From contig JAKOUY010000036.1 in the NCBI GenBank assembly GCA_029782355.1, positions 66,193 through 130,192 on the forward strand: a stretch of 64,000 nt of DNA, read 5' to 3'. The stretch is from Actinomycetes bacterium. Its GTDB lineage: Bacteria > Actinomycetota > Acidimicrobiia > Acidimicrobiales > Ilumatobacteraceae. Below, one piece after another: positions 34,496-42,777 of the stretch. How positions within the stretch are numbered: the first letter of the stretch is position 1; the number at the start of each line of letters is the position of its first letter. Position numbers and translations under genes: made by a program. The notes beneath the pieces are model-generated. The model did not search any database. It was not told where the DNA came from and saw nothing but the letters and a program-made list of their open reading frames with translations.

Positions 34496-35712
34496 CCCCG
34501 ATCGATGTGGTGCACGCCCTGCACGGACGTGCTGCCCACCGCGGCCAGCCCGGCAACCACCAGCGCCGCGCCAGCGCGGATGTCCGGGGCCTTCACCGGA
34601 GCGCCGCTGAGCGCCGGCACGCCGCGGACCACCGCATGGTGGCCATCGGTGCGGACATCGGCCCCGAGGCGCTGCAGCTCCTCGACGTAGCGGAACCGCC
34701 CTGGATACAGGTTCTCGGTGACGATGCCGACGCCGTCGGCGACGGTCAGCATGGTGACCAGCAGCGGCTTGTAGTCGGTGGCGATCCCCGGGTACGGCAG
34801 GGTGGCCAGGTCGACGCTGCGCAGGCGGGCGTCACGACCGACGGTGATCGAGTCCGGACCGACACTGGTCTCCAACCCCATCCGGGCGAAGCGGGCCAGC
34901 ACGTGCTCCATGTGGTGATGGCGGGCGTCGCGCACCACCACCTCGCCACCGCAGACCCCGACGGCGGCCATGTACGTGGCCGCCTGGATGCGGTCGGGCA
35001 CGACGCGATGACTGGTGGCGTGCAACTCGCCCGGCGCGACGCCATCGATGGTCAACGTCGAGGTGCCGATGCCGTCGATCACCGCGCCCATGCCGACCAG
35101 CATCGTGCACAGGTCCTGGATCTCCGGCTCGCGCGCCGCATGGTGGATCACCGTCTCACCCTTGGCGTGGACGGCCGCCATCAGCAGGTTCTCGGTGGCG
35201 CCGACGCTGGGGAAGTCGAGGACGATGTCGGTCCCGTGCAGCCGCCCGGTCCCGGTGGCGATGCGGGCCATCACGTCGCCGTGGTCCAGCTCGAACTCGG
35301 CGCCCATGGCCTCCAGGCCACGGATGTGCATGTCGATCGGGCGGCTCCCGAAGTCGTCACCACCGGGGAGGGCCACGGTCACCTGCCCGAAGCGACCGAG
35401 CAGCGGGCCGAGGACGTTGATGCTGGCGCGGATCCGCTCGACCAGCTCGTAGGGGGCCACGGGGGTGATCTGGCCGGTGTTCTCCAGGCGCAGCGTCCCA
35501 TCGGCCAGCAGATCGCAGCGCACCCCGATCGCCCCGAGCAGTTCGCCCATGATGCCGACGTCGACGATGTCCGGCACGTTGGTCAGCTCGTACACCCCGT
35601 CGGCCAGCAACGCCGCAGCCATCAGCTTGAGCACCGAGTTCTTGGCCCCGGGAACCCGCACCTCGCCCTGCAGCGGCCCGCTGCGGCGCACGACGATCCG
35701 CTCGCCATCCAT
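34432..35712 (-). CDS. murA: UDP-N-acetylglucosamine 1-carboxyvinyltransferase, Asp-type active site
   Basis: A 426-residue EPSP-synthase-fold enzyme from the ATG at 35712, preceded by CTGGAG. It catalyses enolpyruvyl transfer from PEP to UDP-GlcNAc, the first committed step of peptidoglycan synthesis. The PGAKNS substrate motif and DIRAGAALV near the C-terminus are present. The active-site loop reads [15 protein letters not shown]: the Cys of E. coli MurA (Cys115) is replaced by Asp, as in mycobacteria. By family knowledge this predicts fosfomycin insensitivity. Confidence 0.96.
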   Translation of the reverse strand: MDGERIVVRRSGPLQGEVRVPGAKNSVLKLMAAALLADGVYELTNVPDIVDVGIMGELLGAIGVRCDLLADGTLRLENTGQITPVAPYELVERIRASINVLGPLLGRFGQVTVALPGGDDFGSRPIDMHIRGLEAMGAEFELDHGDVMARIATGTGRLHGTDIVLDFPSVGATENLLMAAVHAKGETVIHHAAREPEIQDLCTMLVGMGAVIDGIGTSTLTIDGVAPGELHATSHRVVPDRIQAATYMAAVGVCGGEVVVRDARHHHMEHVLARFARMGLETSVGPDSITVGRDARLRSVDLATLPYPGIATDYKPLLVTMLTVADGVGIVTENLYPGRFRYVEELQRLGADVRTDGHHAVVRGVPALSGAPVKAPDIRAGAALVVAGLAAVGSTSVQGVHHIDRGYEDLVGRLSSIGADVERVAV

Positions 35713-35824
35713 CGGCTCCAGTATGCCCCCACGGACCGGCGCGACGAGTGACACCGCAGGACCCTGGGGCGGCGTTCCGCGGCCCCCGGCCGGCGGAGGC
35801 CGGCCATCGCTAGCCTGACCGGCC

Positions 35825-37327
35825 ATGCGTTCGGCCGGCCGCCTCGTGCAGCACTGGCCCGATGGGAGCCAGCCGGCGTCGCTGCGCTGCCAGGTCCGAC
35901 ACGACGTGGTCGACGAGATCGCCGACGACCACCAACCTGGCGTGTTCGTCCAGCGACGTGGGCCGTTCACCCACTACCGCCGCACGCTCCACACCGACGC
36001 CGGCGAGACGACCGAGACCATCGAGTACCGGATGGACATCCCGTGGTTCGCCTGGTTGCTGCACTGGCCGGTCCGCCACACGCTGCGCCGTCCACGGCCC
36101 GACGGGGCGCCGCCGTGGTGGTCACCGCCGGACCGCCTCGACAGCCGCCAGGTGCGCGTCCTGGCGCTGCTGGCCGCGGCCTCGTTCACCGCGGTGTTCG
36201 CCAACACCCTGTTCACCCAGACGGTCAGCTTCGCCGCCGACAGCTTTCGCGTCGGCAGCCGCGGCCAGGGCATCGCCGGGGTGGTCGTCCGCCTCGGCGT
36301 GGTCATCGCCCTCCCGTTCACGGTGCTGGCCGATCGGGTCGGTCGCCGGCGGATCCTGGTCGGGCTGGCCTGGGTCACGCCGGTGGGGTGTGCCATCGGT
36401 GCCGCCGCGCCCTCGTTCGCCGCCCTGGTCGTCTCCCAGACCGTCGCTCGACCGCTCGGTCTGGCGATGAGCGCGCTGATCGCCGTGGTCGCCACGGAGG
36501 AGGTGCCGCGCAACAGCCGGGCCTACGGCATCAGCGTCATCACCATGGCCGGCGGGTTCGGCGCCGGCATCGCCGTCCTGGCGTTGAAGCTCGCCGATCT
36601 CGGCGCCGAGGGCTGGCGGCTGGTGTACGTCGTCGCCCTGATCTGGCTGCCCGTGGCCTGGTCGCTGCAGCGCGGCCTGCCCGAGACCCGCCGCTTCGCC
36701 GTCGCTCACCCCGTCACCGCGACACTGCCCCGGCGGCGGTTCGCCGTCATCGCCGCCGTGTCGTTGATCGGCAACGTCTTCGTCGCCCCGGTGTCCTACT
36801 ACCAGAACCGCTACCTGAACCACGTCCGCGGCTACTCAGCGGGCGACATCGCCGTGTTCACGCTGGTGACGGCGACCCCGGCGTCGATCGGGTTGGTGCT
36901 GGGTGGTCGGATCGCCGAACGCGTCGGCCGGCGGGCCGTCATCCTGGTGTGCCTCCCCGCGGCTGCCGCCCTCCTGGTGGGCACCTACGCGGTGGGCGGC
37001 CCGGCGATGTGGGCGATGGCGCTGGCCGGAGGGATCATCGCCGGGGTCTCCTATCCGGCCGTCGCCGTGTACCGCACCGAGCTGTTCCCGACGGGCAGCC
37101 GCAGCCGGGCCAACGGCTGGATCACCGTCGCCGCCCTGGCGGGCGGGAGCGCCGGGTTGCTGGGCGTCGGTTGGGCGCTCGACCACCACGGCGCCTTCTG
37201 GCCGGCGATGGCGGTGGTGGCCGTGTTCCAGCTGGCCGCCGCGGTCCTGGCCTACGCCGCCTACCCGGAGACCGCCCACCTGACCCTCGAGGAGATCAAC
37301 CCCGGCGACCCGACCGTCGAGCCCTGA
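35825..37327 (+). CDS. MFS transporter with N-terminal soluble extension
   Basis: A 500-residue major facilitator with about 12 hydrophobic helices from residue about 112. The conserved loop motif ADRVGRRR follows helix 2, with a second copy (ERVGRRAV) in the C-half. The first about 110 residues are soluble and contain beta-rich text ([27 protein letters not shown]) not part of the standard fold. Substrate unknown; the pattern suits sugar/drug symporters. It is divergent from murA with a 112-bp spacer; a possible -10 TAGCCT lies shortly before the ATG. The 3' end overlaps the convergent hydrolase by 32 nt. Confidence 0.88.
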   Translation: MRSAGRLVQHWPDGSQPASLRCQVRHDVVDEIADDHQPGVFVQRRGPFTHYRRTLHTDAGETTETIEYRMDIPWFAWLLHWPVRHTLRRPRPDGAPPWWSPPDRLDSRQVRVLALLAAASFTAVFANTLFTQTVSFAADSFRVGSRGQGIAGVVVRLGVVIALPFTVLADRVGRRRILVGLAWVTPVGCAIGAAAPSFAALVVSQTVARPLGLAMSALIAVVATEEVPRNSRAYGISVITMAGGFGAGIAVLALKLADLGAEGWRLVYVVALIWLPVAWSLQRGLPETRRFAVAHPVTATLPRRRFAVIAAVSLIGNVFVAPVSYYQNRYLNHVRGYSAGDIAVFTLVTATPASIGLVLGGRIAERVGRRAVILVCLPAAAALLVGTYAVGGPAMWAMALAGGIIAGVSYPAVAVYRTELFPTGSRSRANGWITVAALAGGSAGLLGVGWALDHHGAFWPAMAVVAVFQLAAAVLAYAAYPETAHLTLEEINPGDPTVEP

Positions 37328-37904
37328 CCGGGTCGGCCTGGCCGAGCGTGGCTGCCAGCCAACCGGCGACGATCTCGGCCACCGCGGCATCGGCGCCCTT
37401 GAGGTCGTGGCCGGCGCGTTCGATCCAGTGGTGGGTGACCGCGCCGGGGATCGTGGCCGTCCAGTGGACCAACTCGTCCGGGGAACCGAAGGCGTCGCGG
37501 GTACCGGACACGAACAGGCAGGGCAGGTCGAGGCGGCCGAAGTGCTCGACCCGCAGCCGGTCCGGGCGACCCGGAGGATGCAGCGGGTAGCTGACCAGCA
37601 CCAGCGCCGCGGCCGGGAGCGGCTCATCGGCATCGCCGACCGCCATCGAGCAGATCCGCCCGCCCATCGACCGCCCGCCGAGCACCAGTCGACCAGGTCC
37701 ACCGGCGGGACCGGCCAGCTCGGCGGCGTGCTGGCGCACGCAGGCCAGGAGGACCGGCGGGCGATCCGGCGCCCGCCGGCCGGCCAGTCGGTACGGGAAG
37801 TCGGCCCGGCGGCACGGCATCGGCGCGACGGCCTGCTCGATCGCCACCAGGCTGGGCGACGCCGACGACGAGCCGGCACCCGGGAACAGCAACAACGCAC
37901 TCAC
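37296..37904 (-). CDS. alpha/beta-hydrolase of the KANL3/Tex30 type
   Basis: A 202-residue serine hydrolase-fold protein. The N-terminus LLLFPGAGS forms the oxyanion region, GGRSMGGR the nucleophile elbow, and the C-terminal RAGHDLKG the His. SGTRDAFG supplies the acid. The full triad is present. Substrate unknown, probably a small ester or thioester. It overlaps the J-domain gene by 4 nt upstream and the MFS gene at its 3' end. Confidence 0.87.
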   Translation of the reverse strand: MSALLLFPGAGSSSASPSLVAIEQAVAPMPCRRADFPYRLAGRRAPDRPPVLLACVRQHAAELAGPAGGPGRLVLGGRSMGGRICSMAVGDADEPLPAAALVLVSYPLHPPGRPDRLRVEHFGRLDLPCLFVSGTRDAFGSPDELVHWTATIPGAVTHHWIERAGHDLKGADAAVAEIVAGWLAATLGQADPVRARRSGRRG

Positions 37905-38593
37905 TGCAGCAGGATCCTCCTGGCCTCGTTGAGTTCCTCGATGTCGGCGGCCGCCGCCGCGACGTCGCCCCCGTGATCGGGATGGACCTGGCGCAGGCGC
38001 GAGCGGAACCGGCGAAGGATCTCACGCTCCCCCACGGCCGGCGCCTGCGGGTCGAGACCGAGCACGGACAGGGCCCAGGCCCGCGGATTGGCCCGAGTCA
38101 CCACCGAGACGTGTCCCGCGCCGGCGACGTTGGCGATGAACGCCGGACCGATCGTCCCGCGCCAGCGCATCGCCCGGACCAGCGTGTCGTGCAGGGCGAC
38201 CCGCCCGGCGACCTCCAGCCGCTCGAGGGCGTAGATCGCTCCGAGCACTTGCGCCAGGGGGCGACCGGCGCTGTGCAGCTCGAAGCGGACCTGCTCGCCG
38301 TCACCGACCATCCGGTGCACGCTGGCGGCCAACCCGTGGCGATCGGCCTGGAAGCGGTGCAGCAGCCGGGGTTGGACGATCCGCTCTCCGGCGGTCACCT
38401 GATCGAGCAGGCGGCGAAGGTCGTGGTGATGATCGCCCGGCACGTCGGCGAGATGGGCGGCGACCACGGCGGCCAGCAGGACCCCGCCGAAGCCGGGGGC
38501 CGGCTCGACCGGGAGCACGAGATGTCCGAGGGCCAGGCGACGCGTCGGGGCTGCCGGGCGGGTGTGCCAGATCTGCAGCTCGGCCAGCAGCAC
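37901..38593 (-). CDS. protein with C-terminal J-domain
   Basis: A 230-residue protein. The last about 60 residues form a DnaJ-like J-domain, with VLGLDPQAP, helix II RFRSRLRQVHPDHGGD carrying the HPD tripeptide, and helix III ELNEARRIL. The first about 165 residues are unrecognised and rich in His, Leu and Arg. J-domains stimulate Hsp70 ATPase, so the N-terminal part probably supplies client specificity. A stop codon just upstream in frame makes GTG 38593 the only practical start. It is coupled to the hydrolase gene by a 4-nt overlap. Confidence 0.82.
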   Translation of the reverse strand: MLLAELQIWHTRPAAPTRRLALGHLVLPVEPAPGFGGVLLAAVVAAHLADVPGDHHHDLRRLLDQVTAGERIVQPRLLHRFQADRHGLAASVHRMVGDGEQVRFELHSAGRPLAQVLGAIYALERLEVAGRVALHDTLVRAMRWRGTIGPAFIANVAGAGHVSVVTRANPRAWALSVLGLDPQAPAVGEREILRRFRSRLRQVHPDHGGDVAAAAADIEELNEARRILLQ

Positions 38594-38611
38594 GCCGTCG
38601 TGCGCCCCGTC

Positions 38612-39412
38612 CTAGATGTACGGCCGGAGCAGGTCACGCAGCTGCTCGGCCACCACGCCGGCCCGCTCGACGTCGGGCTCGTCGCCGTCGCCGAGCGCGC
38701 CGGCCAACTCGTCGGACAACCCGCAGGCCCGCTGCCACAGGGCCCGCTCGACGCCGTACGGCGGGTTGGCCGGGTCGGCCACGTCGACCGCCTCGAGCAG
38801 GTGGGCCAGGCCATCGGCGTCCAGCTGGTTGCGGGCCAGCCGCTCGCCTGCCAGGAAGAAGGTGGTCAGCGTCTCGAACGGCAGGTCGGGCGCGTCGCCG
38901 GAGCCCGCCGGCTCGGTGTCGAGATCGCCGACGACGTCGCCGCGCTCGACGGCGTCGAGCACGCTGTCGACAGTGGCCTCGTCGGCCGCGGCGATCAACA
39001 GCGTGGTGCCGTCCCACCGGTGACGGATGGTCCCCTCGTCCAGGGTCCGGGCGATGGCGGCGCGATCGTCGTGCGGCCACTCGCCCAGGTCGTACTCGAC
39101 GGTCGGCTCGTCGTCGGCCAGCTCGGCACGCGACAGCACCCCGAGGCCGACGCCGAGGCGAGCCTCGAGGTCGGCGATGATCTCGTCGGCCCGGGTCTCG
39201 GCCGACTCCGGAACCAGCAGCTCATCGGCCTCACCCCAGGCGTGCGGGACACCCGCGGCGGCCAGTTCGGCGATCAGCTCGGCCTGGTCGTCGTGCGCCC
39301 AGGCGCCGAGGTCGTAGTGGACGATGGTGGCGTCCGGGTCGTTCGGATCGAAGTCCTCGATCGATTCGGCCGGATCGGGATCGCCCTCGCCGCTGGTGCG
39401 GTAGAAGCTCAT
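38612..39412 (-). CDS. acidic protein with two internal YDLG repeats
   Basis: A 266-residue, Asp/Glu-rich cytoplasmic protein. Two copies of a roughly 70-residue module are seen: VHYDLGAWAHDDQAELIAEL (from about residue 31) and VEYDLGEWPHDDRAAIARTL (from about 105). Each is followed by a strand with HxWxxxxLLI/V. The modules look like two ferredoxin-like or DUF2007-like signal domains. The C-terminal part is helical. It is 18 bp upstream of the J-domain gene and 12 bp downstream of the S9 peptidase gene. Function unknown. Confidence 0.8.
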   Translation of the reverse strand: MSFYRTSGEGDPDPAESIEDFDPNDPDATIVHYDLGAWAHDDQAELIAELAAAGVPHAWGEADELLVPESAETRADEIIADLEARLGVGLGVLSRAELADDEPTVEYDLGEWPHDDRAAIARTLDEGTIRHRWDGTTLLIAAADEATVDSVLDAVERGDVVGDLDTEPAGSGDAPDLPFETLTTFFLAGERLARNQLDADGLAHLLEAVDVADPANPPYGVERALWQRACGLSDELAGALGDGDEPDVERAGVVAEQLRDLLRPYI

Positions 39413-39424
39413 CGGCGCTCGACC

Positions 39425-41188
39425 CTATCGGGCATGGCGGGCGAGGAACGCCCCGATCCGCGCGTAGGCGTCGAGGTGCGTCGCCGGCTGCCGCCACCCG
39501 TGGCCCTCTCCGTCGTAGACGTGCAGCTCGACGTCGCCGCCGGCGGCGCGCACCGCCTCGGCCAGGCGGATGCTCTGCTCGACGGGCACCACCGGATCGG
39601 CCGTCCCGTGCAGGATCAGCAGCGGGCAGTGCGCCAGGCGCTGCGGGTGATCGATCGGCGACCGCCGGCGGATGACGTCGGCCGAGCCCGGCAGCGGGCC
39701 GACCAGGGTGTCGTGGTAGTGGGCCTCGTAGCGGTGGCTGCGCTCGGCCAGGTCGGCGAGGTCGGTGACCGGGAAGCTGGCGACGACGCCGGCGATCGGC
39801 GGTGTCCGGCGCGCCGCGAGCTCCAGGGCGGTGAACCCGCCGGCCGAGCCGCCGATCGCGAAGGTCCGTGAGGGCATCGCCCACCCGGCGCTCACCGCAT
39901 GGGCGATGGCGGCGGCCACGTCGTCGACGTCGGCGACGCCCCACTGACCGCGCAGGGCCTGCTGGAAGTCCCGCCCGTGCCCGGTGGAGCCGCGATGGTC
40001 GGGGACCAGCACGTGCCAGCCGCGCGACCGCCAGTAGGCCACGGTCGGCTGGAAAGCGACCGGCCACTGATCGGTCGGCCCGCCATGGATCAGGCACAGC
40101 AGGCGCCCGTCGTCCCGCTCGGCGCGGTACAGGCGAGCCGGCACGGGTCCGGCCGGACCGGCCACCTCGATCGGCTCCGGCTCGGTCAATCCGGCGTGGT
40201 CCCAGCCCTCCACGGCACCCCTGGCGATCACCCGCCGGGAGTGGTCGGTGGTGTCGTAGACCACCACCTGCGGTGGGGTGACCGCCCCGCTGCGCACCGC
40301 GCCGACGTGCCGACCCACCCAGCTCAGCTGACCGTGCACCCCGCGCCCCAGCTCGACGGCGGTGCCGCGCTCGACGTCGGCCAGGACGAGCGAGCCGAAG
40401 CCGGCCTGATTCCGGCACACGGCCACGGTGCGGGCGTCGGCGGAGACGGCGTAGGAGCGCTGGCCCGGGCCCCACAGCGGCCCGGCGTGCTCGGCGGCCT
40501 CGGCCAGCACCGGGCGGTCGTCGAACCACACGTTCAGCCACCCGTCGTCGTCGCGCACCCAGCTGGCCCGACCGTCGCGCAGGACGCGGACCTGCTGGAT
40601 CGCCGCCCGTGGGACGTCGTCGTCGATGGCCATCCCGTCGAACACCACCCGCTGGACGCGCGTGGCATCCCACGGCATGTTCGGGACGTCCCAGGCGATC
40701 CATCGCGCCCCGGTCCCGTCGGGCAGCGGGCACGGGTCGATCACGAAGTCGGCCTGACCCCGGTCGAGGCGTTGATGGGCGGATCCGTCCAGCGCACTGC
40801 GCCAGACCTCGGCGTCGTCCAGGGTGTAGATCACCCACCGATCGTCGGGCGTGCACACCGGCGATGCCGCGCTGCGCTGGCCGTGGTCGGTCACCCGCCG
40901 AGGCTCGCCGAGGCGCGGTTGGAACCAGATCTGCCCGTCGACGGCGGCGACGAACACGACGCCATGGCCGGACGTGGTCCACTGCCAGACCCCGCCGCCC
41001 AGACCGCGCGCCGGGCGCGGGGCCGGCCAACTGGTCAGCTGATTCGGCGGTGTCCCGTCGAGGGGGTGCCACCACAGTGCGGCGACCCCCGCGCTGCCGG
41101 CCAGATAGCCGATGGCCGGCGCGCTCGGGTGCAGACGCGGCTCGCCGAGATCGCGCCCGCCGGTGCACCACGCCGCCGGGATCTCCAT
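39425..41188 (-). CDS. S9 family prolyl-oligopeptidase-like serine peptidase
   Basis: A 587-residue enzyme with an N-terminal beta-propeller (about 20-340) and a C-terminal alpha/beta-hydrolase domain (about 350-587). Catalytic Ser is in GGSAGGF, Asp in HGTADPVVP and His in GEGHGWRQ. It cleaves or trims peptides, probably acyl-peptide or dipeptidyl substrates. No signal peptide. ATG 41188 is chosen, but GAGGAG touches it and a GTG at 41233 is open in frame, so the N-terminus is uncertain by about 15 residues. First gene of the group leading to the repeat protein, J-domain and hydrolase genes. Confidence 0.9.
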   Translation of the reverse strand: MEIPAAWCTGGRDLGEPRLHPSAPAIGYLAGSAGVAALWWHPLDGTPPNQLTSWPAPRPARGLGGGVWQWTTSGHGVVFVAAVDGQIWFQPRLGEPRRVTDHGQRSAASPVCTPDDRWVIYTLDDAEVWRSALDGSAHQRLDRGQADFVIDPCPLPDGTGARWIAWDVPNMPWDATRVQRVVFDGMAIDDDVPRAAIQQVRVLRDGRASWVRDDDGWLNVWFDDRPVLAEAAEHAGPLWGPGQRSYAVSADARTVAVCRNQAGFGSLVLADVERGTAVELGRGVHGQLSWVGRHVGAVRSGAVTPPQVVVYDTTDHSRRVIARGAVEGWDHAGLTEPEPIEVAGPAGPVPARLYRAERDDGRLLCLIHGGPTDQWPVAFQPTVAYWRSRGWHVLVPDHRGSTGHGRDFQQALRGQWGVADVDDVAAAIAHAVSAGWAMPSRTFAIGGSAGGFTALELAARRTPPIAGVVASFPVTDLADLAERSHRYEAHYHDTLVGPLPGSADVIRRRSPIDHPQRLAHCPLLILHGTADPVVPVEQSIRLAEAVRAAGGDVELHVYDGEGHGWRQPATHLDAYARIGAFLARHAR

Positions 41189-41272
41189 CTCCTCGACGCT
41201 ACGCGAAATTCGCTGGCGTGCCGCCGGGTCCACCTGGCACGATGCCGGTCGACGACGAAAGGAGGTGCCCCG

Positions 41273-41347
41273 ATGACCCGGTTGACCACGAACATCACGC
41301 TCGACTGCGCCGGCGGCGCCCCTGTCGCCCTGCGCCGGCCCCGCTGA
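41273..41347 (+). CDS. 24-residue micro-ORF with a consensus ribosome-binding site
   Basis: ATG 41273 is preceded by AAAGGAGGTG, the strongest Shine-Dalgarno sequence seen in the window, at ideal spacing. The peptide starts MTRLTTNITLDCAGGAP and ends VALRRPR: one Cys, a Gly-Gly pair and a basic tail. It has no recognised family. It could be a leader peptide, a precursor peptide cut after GG, or a small regulator. It lies divergent from the S9 peptidase (84-bp spacer) and ahead of a palindrome-rich tract. Confidence 0.55.
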   Translation: MTRLTTNITLDCAGGAPVALRRPR

Positions 41348-41418
41348 CGCATTCCGTCACCACCACCCCGGCCGCCCAGGCGCTGCGCCGTCGCCCTCAC
41401 CGGTCTGCGACCCGGACC

Positions 41419-41447
41419 CGAGTCGGGCCCGACTCGGGCCCGACTCG
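41419..41447. repeat. overlapping palindromes (CGAGTCGGGCCCGACTCG)
   Basis: An 18-bp perfect palindrome at 41419-41436. Its half CCCGACTCG is then repeated (GGGCCCGACTCG), so two alternative hairpins share arms. It could be a terminator for the 24-residue ORF, which ends 72 bp upstream, or a protein-binding site. Confidence 0.75.
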
Positions 41448-41465
41448 CGCCGCACCCCACCCAGC

Positions 41466-41506
41466 TGGTCAGCGAATCCTGGCCACTGAACCGGAATCGC
41501 TGACCA
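41466..41506. repeat. inverted repeat, 14-bp arms, 13-nt loop
   Basis: Left arm tggtcagcgaatcc (41466-41479), right arm ggaatcgctgacca (41493-41506), pairing with one mismatch. It would form a stable stem-loop in RNA; its role may be termination or regulation. Confidence 0.7.
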
Positions 41507-41518
41507 CCTTCGGCGGAC

Positions 41519-41637
41519 CCGGCTCCGGCCGGGCAGGCGGGCGGGCGGCGGGCAGGCGGGCGGCGGGCAGGCGGGCGGGCGGCGGGCGGCGGGCGGCGGG
41601 GCAGCGGGGGCGGCGGGCGGGCGGCGGGGCCGAGCTG
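41519..41637 (+). repeat. G-rich low-complexity tract
   Basis: About 115 bp built from GGGC, GGC and GGCAGGCGGGC units on the plus strand, with many runs of three to five G. It can in principle form G-quadruplexes and is likely prone to slippage. It ends about 70 bp before the His-rich 43-residue ORF. Confidence 0.85.
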
Positions 41638-41706
41638 AATCCGCATCCCATCCGCATCCCCTCCGCATCTCATCACCACCACATCGATCACCAGTCCGGA
41701 GTTGCC

Positions 41707-41838
41707 GTGAACCACTATCCCCACCCCTACCTGTCCAAGCTGCACGAGCACCGAACCCGCGAGCTGCAGCCCGACCACCATCGCCAGCGCGGGCGCCCGC
41801 CCACCCGGCGGAGCATCACCCGTCGAGGCCGGCGATGA
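41707..41838 (+). CDS. 43-residue basic, His-rich small protein
   Basis: GTG 41707 with GGAG five nt upstream. The N-terminus MNHYPHPYLSKLHEHRTREL is followed by a very basic tail (RGRPPTRRSITRRGRR). The tail could bind nucleic acid. Short proteins opening with a (Y/H)PHPYL motif occur in actinobacteria as I recall, but no function is known to me. It lies 63 bp before an SDR gene on the same strand. Confidence 0.55.
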   Translation: MNHYPHPYLSKLHEHRTRELQPDHHRQRGRPPTRRSITRRGRR

Positions 41839-41901
41839 TCCCGGCGGCCGGTTCCCGACCATCCACGGGGACCGGCCGCCGGACCCCACTATCGTGAGCC
41901 G

Positions 41902-42678
41902 ATGACGACCTATCCGTTCCAGTCGGCGCTGATCACCGGGGCATCCAGCGGCATCGGCGAGGCCATCGTCCGCGAGCTCGGCCCGTCGGCGATCCCTCAG
42001 GTCGTCGTGGCCCGCCGCGAGGACCGCCTGACGCGGCTGGCCGCCGAGATCGGCCAGGTCGAGGTACTCGTCGCCGACCTCACCGACCGCCGCGGCCTGG
42101 CACGCGTCGCCAAGCGCGTCGGCTCCACTGCCCAGCCGATCGACTTGATGGTCAACAACGCCGGCTTCGGCACGGCTGGGCTGTTCCACGACGCCGACGC
42201 CGCACGGCTGCACCGCGAGGTCGCCCTCAACGTCGACGCGCTCACCACCCTCAGCCATGCGGCCGTCACCGCGATGCGCGCCCGTGGCCGCGGCTACCTG
42301 CTCAACGTGAGCAGCGTCGCCAGTTTCCAGCCCGCCCCCAAGCTGGCCGTCTATGCGGCCACCAAGGCCTATGTCACCAGCTTCACCGAGTCGCTGCACG
42401 AGGAAGCCCGCGGCTCGGGCGTGCACGTGACCGCGCTGTGCCCTGGTCTGACCCGCACCGAGTTCATCGAGGTCTCCAGCGGGACGGAGATGTCCGAGAC
42501 CTACCCGTCGTTCGCCTGGATGACGGCTGCGGAGGTTGCCCGCACCGGCCTGCGCGACGTGGCCGCCAACCGGGCGCTGTCGATTCCTGGCGCGTTGTAC
42601 AAGGCGTTGGTGGCTGGCAGCGGCGCCCTGCCGCGCAGCGTCCTGCGCCGCCTGTCCCGCGTCGTGCAGTCGCGGTAA
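41902..42678 (+). CDS. short-chain dehydrogenase/reductase
   Basis: A 258-residue classical SDR. TGASSGIGEA is at residues 13-22, with NNAGFGT, the Ser in LNVSSVAS and the catalytic YAATK. It has the extended C-terminus and FIEVSS loop seen in DltE/YqjQ-like reductases. Arg residues after strand 2 (VVARREDR) favour NADP. The substrate is unknown, perhaps a lipid or ketone. No clear operon partner. Confidence 0.9.
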   Translation: MTTYPFQSALITGASSGIGEAIVRELGPSAIPQVVVARREDRLTRLAAEIGQVEVLVADLTDRRGLARVAKRVGSTAQPIDLMVNNAGFGTAGLFHDADAARLHREVALNVDALTTLSHAAVTAMRARGRGYLLNVSSVASFQPAPKLAVYAATKAYVTSFTESLHEEARGSGVHVTALCPGLTRTEFIEVSSGTEMSETYPSFAWMTAAEVARTGLRDVAANRALSIPGALYKALVAGSGALPRSVLRRLSRVVQSR

Positions 42679-42777
42679 TCGACGAACTCGGGAACTCGGC
42701 CGGCCCGACCGACGACCTGTGGGCAACGACTCGGCCGACGCCGAGCACAGCGGCCATCGGGCAGAAGGGAACTGACC

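Larger units (their letters stand above)
41348..41706. other. 359-bp non-coding tract with palindromes and G-runs
   Basis: No convincing gene. It holds overlapping palindromes (41419-41447), a 14-bp imperfect inverted repeat (41466-41506) and an extreme G/GGC-rich run (41519-41637). Open frames across the G-run are low-complexity Pro/Arg or Gly/Arg and are treated as artefacts of composition. It is the longest gene-free stretch in the window. Confidence 0.8.

Noticed and set aside
41519-41637. Proline/arginine-rich protein encoded by the G-run tract
   Set aside because: All frames stay open only because of composition; there is no ribosome-binding site or non-repetitive domain.
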